A DNA stretch of 64,000 nucleotides. Origin: Humulus lupulus. Its lineage: Eukaryota > Streptophyta > Magnoliopsida > Rosales > Cannabaceae. The DNA lies in contig NC_084798.1 in assembly GCF_963169125.1 (NCBI RefSeq), forward strand, positions 103,433,970-103,497,969. Direction: 5' to 3'. Within the stretch, counting starts at the first letter, position 1; each line of letters opens with the position of its first letter. Of the stretch, positions 46,801 through 57,751 are shown one piece after another. Both the position numbers and the translations under genes were made by a program. Under the pieces are notes generated by a model, which saw nothing but the letters and a program-made list of their open reading frames with translations, was not told where the DNA came from and made no database searches.

Positions 46801-48126
46801 CTCTATGTAAAACTTGTGCATTTTGAGCCGTGGTGCCACCTTGCCCCTAAGGGCCACAACGCTCCAACAAACAGAGAGCTTTCCCTGTAATTTTCCCCCA
46901 TTTACAGCCACGACGCCCCCTCTAAAGGGCTGCACTGCCACGATGGTCCGAGGGCAAACTCACCCTCAAAGAAACACAAGCGGGTCGCAGCGCTCAACCC
47001 AAGCATCCCGACGCTACCACGAGAAAACCAAAAAACGGAATATCCCCTGAATTTTCAAATACCAAAACTTACTCTAACCCAATTTCCAGCCAATTTTCCA
47101 TAGCTCTTCGACCACAGACTAACTTAATGACTTCAGAATATCAACAAAACTCACTCAAAACAACCAAATACACCTAATTGAAAAAATTACCGGATGAGGT
47201 TAAACATTGAAAACTTACCCAAATCCAAAAATTCAAGTCCAATTCAAAGTTCTAAGCTTACTTCCAAGCTTTAAAATAGTTTGCTAGCACCTAACCACCA
47301 TCAATTGCTACACAAAAATTCCTAGGAACATCAAATTCTCAGAATTTGCATCAACCCCAAAACTAACCAAATACTTTGAAGAACATCAAAAGAAACTTAA
47401 ATGATCCTTACATCAGCTGCGAAAATTCAAACTCCAAGCTGGTGGATGATCTATTTAGCAAAATATTATCCTCGAGATTGATCACTTCAGTGTTTAACAC
47501 TTGAGAGAGAAATAGGGAAGGGAGAAAGAGAGAGGAACGTGAATGATAAATGGTCCTATGCACTTAGGCCAATTTTTCCAATACTAGTGATCAAATGGCC
47601 AATTTGCCCCCAACTCAAATAACCTCCTGATAAATCCCCAAGGGCATTTTAGTCATTTCGTTGAATATCCCACTAAACCTCAAATTACACCTCTAATATC
47701 CAATTTAATCAATCAACTCATCAAATACAATTTATTTCCCATCAAATACTCTCATTTAACAATAAATCCCAAAATGTGTAAATTACCAAAATACTCTTGG
47801 CTCACCCTGAGCCGTTTATTTATCCCCGTTATTACTTTTCCACTAAATTTCTCAAAAGGGTCGACTCACACCTAATATCTCAAGTATATCCACATAATAA
47901 TGTTGTCTCAAACACATAGCATGCAAAATTACAATTATACCCTCAATGGATCAAAATTACGAAAATGCCCTTTTTTGACAAAAGAGGGCTTTTAAGCATA
48001 TTTAATACACATAAACATGCATAAGCAATCATATCATAATATAACTCATATAATCCACATAATCACATATATATAATTAAAATCACATAATTTACAAAAA
48101 ATTCCAATCATACCCTCCCGACATAC
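43896..48126. repeat. Z copy 2: solo-LTR-like element, interrupted by a copia solo LTR and cut by Y
   Basis: Pieces 43896-44402 and 46317-48126 align with Z copy 1. Shared blocks include GACCGTTACAC near its start, CTTACCTGCACCA near 44258, TTCTTACCTCGAG near 46500 and CATACCCTCCCGACA near its end. The 5' terminus is mutated (TATAGCG instead of TGTAACG). The right end is truncated by Y at 48127, so its last 50 bp should continue beyond Y and R. Confidence 0.65.
44403..46311 (+). repeat. Copia solo LTR (1909 bp) with CTTTT target duplication
   Basis: TGTTAGGAGTGTGTCC to AAAAACCAACA, flanked by exact CTTTT repeats (44398-44402 and 46312-46316). It has no internal coding region. It shares motifs with the C LTR (TTTATAGTGGAGTAAT, TGTAAATATTAGAAAA), so it comes from a related copia family. 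It is the product of recombination between the two LTRs of a former full element. Confidence 0.85.
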
Positions 48127-48832
48127 TGTAGTGGACAAAATCTGTCTACTTGATAAAAAAGAATCCAACAAGCAGTCAATCAGCCCAATAAGCTATCCTA
48201 ACTAGCCAATAAGGCCCAAACCCATGTAAATAGGCCCGCATATACAAAGTACCATACAAATACCCAAAACCATACCCGGACCCGAATCCGGATACGCTCA
48301 GTCAGCCATGGACCTTGAAACAGTCAAGGCTCACACCACATTTGCCGAGAATTTCGGAAAGAAACCACTTGGAGCGAGTCAGATGAATCAGGAAGACGGA
48401 GGAGAACATAACGAAAAGAAGGACAATAAATAAGACCCTCACGGGTTAAGAATGGGGGATCAAATAACCATTTTACTCTACTTTACTCTCTTATTGAAAT
48501 GAAGTATGACTCTCTTTAGGCGATCCAATCGAGCAAGTTGAATCAGTCAGCCTATTCTGACCCAACCAGACTTGACCCGATCATTGAATTTCGCCGTCGT
48601 CTCTGTCGTCATTTTGACCATCCTACTACTCATCCACCCATCAATATATCGTTATTTTCTTTATAGTTTTATTATTTTCAAGTAGCTCTCATTACAACCC
48701 GACTAACTTGAGCGTTGGAGTCCCTTTGGCTGACACCCCACCGGTGCTCCCAAATGAACTCTCGTCTCTCTCTCTTTGTTCTTGACAGGTTGCTGGTGCC
48801 CATCTAATCAATTGTAGGAAGTCACCGCTACA
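48127..48832 (+). repeat. 5' LTR of Y (706 bp)
   Basis: TGTAGTGGAC to ACCGCTACA, immediately followed by a Tat-type primer site. The second LTR is outside the window, so boundaries rest on the TG/CA termini and the primer site. Confidence 0.75.
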
Positions 48833-48833
48833 A

Positions 48834-48853
48834 TTTGGCGACCACCGTGGGGC
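48834..48853 (+). promoter_or_regulatory. Primer-binding site of Y
   Basis: TTTGGCGACCACCGTGGGGC follows the LTR after one base and resembles the TTTGGCGCC-type primer sites common in Tat elements. I do not assign a tRNA. Confidence 0.6.
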
Positions 48854-48903
48854 CCTAGCAATCAGACGATCGACAAAGAGATCAAGAAGTTCACTTGAGA
48901 GCC

Positions 48904-50622
48904 ATGTGAGACGTGACTGAGACACCCGATCTGTTTGCTCAACTCGCTGTTCTTACTGCCCAGATGAATGAAGAATGCGAGAAAATGAGGAGGCTCGAAG
49001 CTGAGAACGCTGACCTGGTCGTACGAATGGAGGCCATGTCCTCTCAAGCCACCGAGGCTCAGCCATCCCGCTTCTGAGGCCCAGTCAGCCCTATGCAACC
49101 TTTGGGTGACCTCACTCCTATCTCTAATAGTGATGGACTGAATCAGATAGTTCCATCACCCTTGGTAAGGAATTACCAAACTCCACCCACCATGTCTAAC
49201 ATTCAAAATTATGTTGTCAATACAGGTGAACAGGTAACCATGACTGAACATGGACATTCATCTGCACCGGGATCATAGCAGATTCCAGGAGTCAGCCAGC
49301 CAGCTGGTGCAGCTGGTCAGCAACATATTCCAGGAGCCAGTCAGCCAGCCACTGGACCCGGATAACAGTAGGTTCCAAGTGCTAGTCAGCCTACCGTTGG
49401 AGCCAACCAGACCATCATTGGAGCTGGTCAGAATATACCTGAGCAGCAGACAATCAGATTGAATCACTCAGTCATGAGCGAGCCAGTCCGCCAAGCAACC
49501 ACAAGCTCATTTCCAATCCAAGATCCCGAGTTGGCTCGAAAGTTAGCTGAGATGGAGGTACTCATCCAACAGATTCCAGGGATGCCGGCACCAATTAAGA
49601 AGAGTGCAGCAAGCTTTTATGCAGACTCTTCATTCATAGATGACATTGCACTAGTGGAAATGCCAAAGAAGTTAAACTTCCCAAATATGAAGATGTTTGA
49701 CAGGACGTCTGACCCAGATGATCACATCGCACAATATAGGAAGAGGATGTTCACCTTTGCCATCCCACGTGATATGAGGGAAGCATGCATGTGTAAGGGG
49801 TTTGGTTCTAGTCTGATTGGACTAGCCCTCCAGTGGTATACTAATTTACCTAATAATTCTATTTCTACTTTTGCACAATTGACTGACACTTTTGTTGAGC
49901 AGTTTGCTAGTAGGAGGAAACTTGAAAAGTCTGCGGAAGACCTCTACATCATAGTTCAACGACGGGGTGAGCCCTTACGAGAGTACGTAGGCCACTTCAA
50001 CAAAGAGAAGGTTTCTATAACCCATTGTAATCAGGACACAACCATCTCAGCCTTCTGCAAAGGACTCCGCTACGACTTAGACCTATACAAAGAACTTACC
50101 AAGTATCCTTGCAAGACGATGGAAGACGTTCTCGCCAAAGCCTGGGCACATATAAAATGGGAGGAGGATGAAGCTAACTATTATAACTCTTCTCCAAGGA
50201 AAGACACTCGAAGAGACTCAAGGGTAGGTAGAAGATAGAGTGATAGACGATCTGAGCCATACCCGTATCCCAACAGATTAGAGAACAGAAGGAGGGAGTA
50301 CAATCGGTCGTCCGAGACACGTCTGCGAGATGGACCAAAGATACCAAAATACAATCTTTCAATCTCACCAGTCGAAGTCATTGGCATATTGAAAGGACTC
50401 GGAGACAAAGTAAAATGGTCGGAAAGGATGAGGACTCTGTCTGACCAGCAAGACAAAGCAAAATGGTGTGAGTTCCACAATGATCACGGTCACCGAACGG
50501 ATGAGTGCATTGCCTTAAGACTCAAAGTATCCAACCTATTAAGACGTGGTCACCTGACTGACTTACTCACAGACAAAGGCAAAATAACATTCCAGCAGGA
50601 GGAAGACATGTTAGTCGTCTGA
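48904..50622 (+). pseudogene. Y gag with six in-frame stops
   Basis: The frame starts at the ATG at 48904, which is followed at once by TGA (48907). It continues through stops at 49075, 49276, 49363, 50236 and 50620 with no frameshift. The N-terminus has a coiled-coil-like ECEKMRRLEAENADL, then a degenerate GxSQPxxGA repeat near 49280-49440. The gag core (KLNFPNMKMFDRTSDPDDH; ALQWYTNLP) lies at about 49670-50130. A zinc motif C-x-F-H-N-x6-H-x4-C (CEFHNDHGHRTDEC) lies near 50468. Stops are at CAG, CAA or CGA-type positions. Confidence 0.8.
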
Positions 50623-50664
50623 AGAGAAGTAACCTCGCCGAAGCCACCTACTCATGAACGGACA

Positions 50665-51318
50665 ATGAACGTAATAACTGGTGGCTCTAAGGTAAGCAAA
50701 GTCACCCATTCAGTAGCCAAAAGACATGCCAGGCAGACCAACTGGATCAAAGGAGAGTCCAGCGGGACAGAGAAGAATATCATCAACCTACCAGCTCAAA
50801 CCATCAGTTTCTCAACAACAGAGTCAACCAGAATCCTCAACCCACATCATGATGCTCTTGTCATTGCACTTTACATTGCTAATTGTCTTACTAAACGTAT
50901 ACTTATTGATAATGGCAGTTTAGCTAACATTTTATTTTTTAGTGCTCTCAGGGAAATGGGGATAGATAAATCAAAGATCATAAAGAAGACTACAATCCTC
51001 ATTGGTTTTAGTGGAGAGCAAAATAACACACTAGGAGAGATCGAGCTACCTGTTTATGCCGATGGAGTCAATCTGTGCACAAGATTCTTGGTAGTAGACT
51101 CTCCGTCTGCTTACAACGTGATACTAGGTCGATCATGGATACATGAAATGGAGGCAGTCCCTTCAACATACCACCAAGTTCTAAGGTTCCCAACTAAGTG
51201 GGGAGTAAAAGAAATTAAAGGCCAATAGAAAGACTCAAGAGCATGTTACCAGACTACCATGAAGGCCAAACCCGCTCAGTTATAGCAATTACAGCAAGAC
51301 AGACTAACTGACCCCCAG
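50665..51318 (+). pseudogene. Y aspartic protease domain
   Basis: RILIDNGSLANILF carries the active site (DNG at about 50908-50916, as in E3, rather than DTG). AYNVILGRSWIHEM near 51110 is the second conserved block. TAG at 51226 and 51283 interrupt the linker to RT. Same frame as gag. Confidence 0.78.
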
Positions 51319-52330
51319 ATGGACCAGCCAGATGTGGAGGAGTTGGACAAAGTTCAGATACATCCAGACTTCCTAGACCACAAAGTCCAAATCGGATCAC
51401 GATTGGACCCTGACATCAGAACTAAACTCATTGATTTTTTATCTGCCCATTATGATTGTTTTGCTTGGTCCCATGCGGACATGACTAGAATTGACCTCGA
51501 AGTAATTGTCCATACATTGCAGGTTGATCCATACTACCCACCAAGGAAGCAAAAAAGAAGAAAATTTTCCCCTGAAAGGAACAAAGCCATTAACGAAGAA
51601 GTTCAAAAGCTGATTGATAATGGGTTCGTAAGGGAGGTGCATTATCCCGACTAGTTGGCCAACGTAGTTATTGTGAAGAAGAAGAATGGAAAATGACGAG
51701 TTTGCATCGACTTCATAGACCTCAAAAAGGCGTGTCCAAAGGACTCATTCCCATTACCACACATAGACATGCTAGTAGACGCCACAACCGGTCATGAACT
51801 CCTAAGCTTCATGGATGCATACTCAGGATACAACCAGATCCTGATGCATCCAGGCGACCAAGAAAAGACAGCCTTCGTGACCAACTTAGGCATATTCTGC
51901 TACAAGGTCATGCCATTCGGATTGAAGAACGCAGGAGCAACTTACCAGAGACTAGTCAACAAGATGTTTGTCGGCTTGCTAGGGAAGACGATGGAAGTCT
52001 ACATCGACGACATGCTTGTCAAATCCCTCATTGAGAAGGACCATATCAGCCATTTAAAAAAATCTTTTGACATTCTTTGGAAATATAACATGAAACTGAA
52101 TCCAACTAAATGTTCTTTTGGTGTGACTGCAGGAAAGTTCCTTGGGTACCTAGTAACTCAAAGGGGAATCGAGGCTAATCCAGCATAGATAGAGTCAATC
52201 CAAAGGATTCCTTCCCCAACATGCATAAAAGACGTACAAAAATTAACTGGATGCATCGCAGCACTCAGTCGATTCATCTCAAAGTCATCAGAACGATGTC
52301 ACCTCTTCTTCAACACACTAAGGAAATCAA
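51319..52330 (+). pseudogene. Y reverse transcriptase, catalytic YIDD
   Basis: The finger has NGFVREVHYPD, with the following W changed to a stop (51652). A second TGG-to-TGA stop is at 51694 (NGK-stop-RVCIDF). Palm motifs are SFMDAYSGYNQI, VMPFGLKNAGATYQRL and YIDD at 52000-52011. The thumb has FLGYLVTQRGIEANPA and then TAG at 52186. There is no frameshift. All three stops fit single transitions. Confidence 0.85.
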
Positions 52331-53421
52331 AAACCTTTGAGTGGACAGCTGAATGTGAAGAGGCACTAGCCCAACTAAAACAGTACCTGACCAGCCCGCC
52401 TCTCCTCTCAAAGCCAAAAGACAATGAGACATTATTCATCTATCTAGCAGTATCCGAGACGGCAGTTAGCGCGGTCCTAGTCCAGGAAGAGGAAGGCAAG
52501 CAATCTCCAGTCTACTATGTAAGCAAAGCTTTCCTTGATGCAAAAATCCGATATAGCCAGTTGGAGAAGCTTGCACTAGCACTTATCCACGCAGCAAGGA
52601 AACTATGCCCATACTTCCACTGCCATCCAATAACGGTCTTGACCACCTTCCCACTCAAAAAAATCCTCCATAAACTGGAACTGTCAGGCAGAATGACCAA
52701 GTGGGCGGTAGAGCTCAACGAGTATGGAGTAACATACAAGCCACGAACTTCCCTCAAATCTCAGGTATTAGCTGACTTCATTGCAGATTTTACACCTAAC
52801 AAGCATGTGCTGACAAAAAAAGAACTTTCCTGTTTGACCGAGGGACAGTCAGCCAGAATCTGGAAGCTGCAAGTAGGCAGCTCAAGTAACACTAGAGGAA
52901 GTGGACTCGGACTCGTCCTGACTTCAACCCAAGGTGACGTAATCGAACAAGAAGTCCGATGCGGGTTCAAAGCTACCAACAATGAAGCTGAATACGAAGC
53001 AATGATAGCTGGACTTGGACTAGCCAAAGACATGGGAGTAAAAATGATCGTGGTCTTAAGTGATTCTCAATTGGTAGTCAACCAAATGCAAGGTAGCTAT
53101 CAGGCCCGGGATAACAAAATGACAGCCTACCTCAACAAGACTAAAGAGTTGCAGTCAGTCATCGATGAGTTCACTATCAACCAAGTACCAAGAGGGGAGA
53201 ACAGTCATGTAGATGCATTAGCAAACCTTGGATCCTCCATCCAGACAACCGACCCCAAGACAATACCTGTAGTATATCTCCAATGGCTAGCTGTCTGGAA
53301 AGAAGAAGAAGAGAAAGTTAGTGACATCTCCAACAACCGAACATGGATGACTCCAATAGTCGAGTACTTGGAGCAGGACATACTTCTCGAAGATAAGAAC
53401 GAAGCACGTCGGGTCAAGGCT
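52331..53421 (+). pseudogene. Y dual RNase H region
   Basis: The gypsy RNase H-like domain (about 52400-52790) has LFIYLAVSE, YYVSKAFLDAKIRY and LTTFPLKKIL. The archaeal-like domain (about 52850-53240) has NNEAEYEAMIAGL (E), LSDSQLVVNQM (D) and HVDALANLGS (D). The first aspartate motif reads QVGSSSN instead of FTDGSSN, so one catalytic acid is missing. The frame ends in TAA at 53422 and continues beyond it in phase. Confidence 0.8.
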
Positions 53422-53424
53422 TAA

Positions 53425-54566
53425 TCAGCTCGCTTCACTATTATATGAGGTAAACTCTATAAACGTTCATTTTCTGGTCCATATTTGAAATACATTAACC
53501 CTGCAGAGGCCAAATATGTACTGGATGAGTTGCATGAAGGAGAGTGCGGCAACCACTCTGGAGGATGAAGCTTAGCGCACCGTGCCCTAACACAAGGCTA
53601 CTACTGGCCAACTATGCGAGCTAATTCCTCTGACTATGCAAGACGATGCGAAAAATGCCAACGGTTCGCTCAAATATCCCACCAACATCTGGAGCATCTC
53701 ATCTCAATCACATCCCCTTGGCCATTCATGAAATGGGGGATGGATATAGTAGGCAAGCTTCCAACCGCACTAGGACAGAAGGTGTACATGCTTCCAGTGA
53801 CCGACTACTTCAGCAAGTGGATCGAAGCAGACTCGTTACACCAAGTCGAAGACAAAGAAGTAAAGGGCTTCATTTGGAAGAATGTAATCTGTAGGTATGG
53901 AATACCGAAAGAGATCGTAACAGACAATGGCTCTCAATTCATCAGTTTCGACTTCCAAGACCTCTGCAGCTTTTGGAATATCAAGCTCAGCTTCTCCACG
54001 CCAAGGTATCCCCAAGAAAATGGACAAGCTGAGTCATCCAACAAGACTATCATGAACAACATCAAGAAGCACCTTGAAAAAGCTAAGGGAAGATGGGCTG
54101 ACGAGTTACCAGGGGTCCTTTGGTCCTACCGAACCACAACCAGGACTTCGACAGGAGAAACACCTTTCTCATTAGCCTATGGGATGGAGGTAGTCATCCC
54201 TACCGAGAGTGAAGTTCCAACAGCCAGATATGAGCTGATGACAGACGAAGTAAATTGGGAAAACATGTGCCCTGAACTCGACACCATCGATGAAAGAAGG
54301 GACAAAGCACTCTTAAGAATCTCAGCCTATCAACGAAGCATAGCCAGACATTACAACAAGAACATTCACACTCGGACATTCAAAGTAGGAGATTGGGTGC
54401 TACGAAAAGTCTTCTAGAACACTAAGGAAGCGAAAGTAGGTAAGCTCGCCCCCGACATGGGAAGGTCCCTACCTCATCACAAAGGTAGTCGGACATGGAG
54501 CATACAAGCTACAAAATAAAGAGGGACGTGACATCAACAATAGCTGGAATGCTATCAACTTGAGAT
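53425..54566 (+). pseudogene. Y integrase
   Basis: The zinc domain has LHEGECGNHSGG (TGA at 53566) and CEKC near 53650. The core has GMDIVGKLP (D), VTDNGSQF (D) and ENGQAESSN (E), a complete DD35E. The C-terminus has RTFKVGDWVLRKVF then TAG at 54415. A 1-nt insertion in the C run near 54450 shifts the frame of the last TWEGPYLITKVVGHGAYKL part, which ends near 54566. A further stop is TGA at 53446. Confidence 0.82.
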
Positions 54567-55049
54567 AGTATCACTTTTAACTCAATCTAGTCTCCTTTCA
54601 TTTTCTTTCATCAATGATCTCACGAGATCTTCATTCAAGCAACATACTGACACTATAATGCAGGAAGTTTCAGAACTACATTTGGGCTTGATCCCTGCAA
54701 AGGGTATGTAGGCAGCTCCACGGAGCGCAGCCCCCTATCACAACCATTTTTTTTTACATATACTACGAACAGATCAACAACAAATCTAAGTATAAATTGA
54801 CTAAGTAACTTTATACTTAGATTGAGGGAATAACACACTAATACTCCATAAGTCATTCAGCCAACCGACATTCGATACAACAACTTAAAGAATACTAACA
54901 CAAGCTACAACCAGTCAGAATACAACAAAACTAGGTTAGTTAGATCAGGATACAATACTACATAAGAAAAAGTTCATACAACAACTAAAAATACATAAGA
55001 TGAGACAAACTCAGTCATCCCCCAACAGTGAACACGAACAAAAGAGGAA
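54567..55049 (+). other. Y 3' untranslated spacer
   Basis: AT-rich sequence between integrase and the antisense gene. I see no reading frame, clear tandem repeat or RNA gene in it. Confidence 0.5.
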
Positions 55050-56045
55050 TCAGTCATCCGCAACTAGATCATGAGTAGTCATGATGACAAAAGAAGTGGC
55101 TAACTCTTCGGCCCGGGTCGTCTCTTCAGTCCTCATCCACTCCAATTCCTCAAAATCTGCAATGTATTTAGGAACATCCCATCTATCAGTCTTACCATCC
55201 CGAAACACACTAGCCATTATGCCACGACATTGGATCTTAGCCTCCAGCCCAATCACTAACATCCGATTCTCCAACGAAGCAACCTCGACTTTAAAGACAT
55301 CAACTTGACCAAGAGTCACCCTCAGCTTCTCGACATTAGCTTCCTTGGATTCTAGTTGAATCTTTAAGTCAACTATAAGTTGATCAGACTCCCTCTTAGA
55401 ATCTTTCAACCGACCAACTTCACCTCGAAGATCATTTGTTTGACCTCTTACTTCCTTTAGAGTTGCCATTAAGGACTTGATTTTCTTCTTCAGCCAAATG
55501 ACCCCTTGCAAACCCTGAAACATTGAAAAAATGTAAGACAACATGAGAAATCAGCTAGTCGACACAAACAAAACTAAATGAAGTCCTTGTACCTAGAACA
55601 AATGGGAAACAGTGGTGTCAACTGACCCATCCATACCAACTTGCTCCATCCTGTGATCATCTTCGGGCCACAACAGCTTATCAATCTCTCCTAAGTGAGG
55701 CCCAATCTCACTATAAGCAGCAACGTTGGAGGGGAACGAAAGGGCAACGGTGTCGCTAAATGGGTCAGAAGAATCAGCCTGCACAACCTTCTTCTTATTT
55801 CTCGTCTGACTCCGTGTCAAAATAGGAGGATCAACAGGAGGCACGACGACCTCTCTATCAGCATCTGAGCTCCCAACGGATGATTTCCTCGCTTGACGCA
55901 AATGTTCCAAGGCATTGGAACCGGTTAGAGGAAGTGTAAAGGGTCGAGACATAGCTATGTCTACAAACAATCGCTCACTTTTCGTCAATTCATTCAACAA
56001 ATTGGGAGTATATCCCAAGACTTCTAAAATTCTCTTGATAAACAC
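55050..56045 (-). pseudogene. Antisense accessory gene of Y, C-terminal part (coiled coil)
   Basis: Two minus frames. 56045-55593 begins with KRILEVLGYTPNLLNEL and continues to a TRSQTRNKKKV basic patch (possible nuclear signal). 55544-55050 is a heptad-rich coiled coil (EVGRLKDSKRESDQLIVDLKIQLESKEANVEKLR region). The position after integrase, the opposite strand and the coiled-coil tail match the G2 and R antisense genes. The gap between the frames (55545-55592) holds stops and may be an intron. The N-terminal PF04195-like part is cut off by R at 56087. Function unknown. Confidence 0.6.
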
Positions 56046-56086
56046 AATATGAGGATTATCAGGACTCTGGAGAAGAGGAATACCTT

Positions 56087-57123
56087 TGTTGACGGTGAGA
56101 AATCATCAACCAAGTTAAGTTAGAAAAATAGAAATGTAGAGATTATCAAATGAAAAACTTCAAAGATCTAATTGGAAACTCAAAGAACAGTTGCAGAAAG
56201 AAAATGGTGAAATGAACTTGTATTGCTTATGGTGTAGTGCTACAGTGTTTTTTTTTCCAACCCCCCTCCATGTGGAAGTGTGGTCCCTTTTATAGTGGAC
56301 TCTAATGGCCTCTAATACATTGTGGTCCAGGGGACCAGATGGTACGCAAGTACACTGTCAGGAGAGTGGTCTCAGGGGTAGTGGTGTTGGCTCCAGTACA
56401 TAGTCAGGTTCTGTGGGTATGTCTCCACTACTTAGCTAGTACGAGTGTCAGAGGAGTGGCTCCAGGTGTAGTGGTGTTGGTGGTGGTGTCGACTCTGACA
56501 TCTGGTTAGAAACTCACAGGCCACGTCCCCTCTCCTAGTGCTCCCACTACTTGTTTGGCCTAAGTATCCGTATCAGGCGTACGGGGTCTTAAAGGTCGTA
56601 CCCTGTGCAAGGTTATGCTAGTACGACCCTTTTGAATTACACTTGGGCTTCTACTTCTAAATGTTGGGCGTCTTCATAGGAGACATCCACTTGAGGTGCA
56701 GGGTGCGAGACACCGGGGATGCCTCGGGTGCGTGAGGCGCTGGTATGCGCGGCCCTGGGCGCATGAGGTGCTGGCCCGCGAGGCGCTGGGGCACGAGGCG
56801 CTCTAGGCTCATGAGGGCTGCTGGGCGCACAAGGCGCTGGGGCACAAGCCGCACCAGGTGCACGAGGCGCTGGGGCGCGAGGCACTGGGGTGCGAGGCGC
56901 ACCAGGTGCGCGAGGCCGAGGTACCCTCACGAGACCCAGGCTCAGTGCACGCGAGATGCTCCTTCACGCGAGGCTTCTCAGCCATCTGGGCAGGTACGGG
57001 GCATGCGAGACGCAAGACGATGGTGGCCCAAGGACACCACGACTTATCCATGTATGTAGGCACTCATGGGACTTGAGCGCATACTTTGGGTCTTTTACAA
57101 GCATGTAATTTTGATCGTCTACA
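56087..57123 (-). repeat. 3' LTR of R (1037 bp)
   Basis: On minus it runs TGTAGACGATC to CACCGTCAACA. It aligns with the L LTR, with a TATA box (TATAAAAGG) at about 56294-56286 on minus. The upstream part contains a GC-rich minisatellite (about 56700-56935). Confidence 0.82.
56700..56935 (-). repeat. GC-rich minisatellite in the R LTR
   Basis: Irregular 14-30 bp units around GCACGAGGCGCTGGGG. It has the same relative position as the L minisatellite but a different unit, so the expansions are independent. Several open frames through it (both strands) are repeat artefacts. Confidence 0.75.
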
Positions 57124-57140
57124 CTTGCCCCCCAGTCTAG
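57124..57140 (-). promoter_or_regulatory. Polypurine tract of R
   Basis: The minus strand reads CTAGACTGGGGGGCAAG directly before the LTR TG, as in L. Confidence 0.75.
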
Positions 57141-57184
57141 GAGAGGACCTTTAGGTGCTCTGGTAGACTATTCTCTTTGATTCT

Positions 57185-57290
57185 TATAAATAGGCCTTCA
57201 TGCCTAGCCTATTATTCACACCTTACCTCCTTAGCTTAGTAGTTTTGAGATCCTTGCTCCCTTCAAGAGGTGAGGGGTTCAATCCCCCAC
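57185..57290 (+). promoter_or_regulatory. Antisense promoter (TATA box 57185-57193) and tRNA-like leader of the R antisense gene
   Basis: TATAAATAG is followed by a leader block conserved with L (ATTCACACCTTAC, CTTAGCTTAGTAG, hairpin CTTG-CTCCCTT-CAAG, GGGGTTCAATCCCC). The block looks like the D, anticodon and T arms of a degenerate tRNA, but the CAAGAG before GTGAGG could also be a splice donor. Confidence 0.5.
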
Positions 57291-57420
57291 AATCTCATTT
57301 TTGTTATCTTTTCCCTTCTCTTTTTATTTTTTTATTTTTTATATTTGAGTACATTTATTGTATGTCTATACCCATGTAGGCGTTTGAGGACTAAAACACC
57401 TTTTTCCTTTGTTTTTGCAG

Positions 57421-57520
57421 ACGCGTACATTCAACCACTTGCCTCTATTTGATCGTGACGGTACTTTTGGCCCTCGACCTCCTTTTGACCACGTCAGCGT
57501 CCAATTTTTACTTGCTCGAG
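57421..57520 (+). other. Predicted non-coding leader exon of the R antisense gene
   Basis: It is bounded by TTTTTGCAG and GTATACTT, both matching the L exon at 2146-2207. A later acceptor (TGTTTTGTAG near 57700) leads into the coding exon and is also conserved in L. Predicted only. Confidence 0.5.
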
Positions 57521-57751
57521 GTATACTTTCTTTCTCCCTTATGTTTATTGGGTCCAAATTAGCACCACTTGGGATGGGGTACTTTGGCCTGAGCTCATCG
57601 TGAGTTAGCCCTGATGCATGCCCCTTTATTCATACCCCGTAGTGGGTCATTTAGATCGTTTGTGCCTAGAGGTTTTGAGCCTATTCCTTTGTGTTTTGTA
57701 GCAATCCTCCCATTTATATGTGAACCCTTTTTTCTTTCGGGACGAGGTCTT

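Larger units (their letters stand above)
48127..56086 (+). mobile_element. Y: Tat-type gypsy element, 3' end displaced by R
   Basis: 5' LTR (48127-48832), primer site, then gag, protease, RT, dual RNase H and integrase in one frame to 54417. The antisense gene (minus, 56045-55050) follows and is cut by R at 56087. The rest of the antisense gene and the 3' LTR should lie beyond R, outside the window. It inserted into Z copy 2. Its gag-pol has 15 nonsense codons and only one frameshift, at the very C-terminus. Confidence 0.88.

Noticed and set aside
46814..47050. Open frame of 78 codons in Z copy 2
   Set aside because: Non-coding LTR sequence with homologous but not coding counterpart in Z copy 1.
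56637..57108. Arginine-, proline- and alanine-rich frames on both strands
   Set aside because: They come from the GC-rich minisatellite in the R LTR and have no domain or conserved start.
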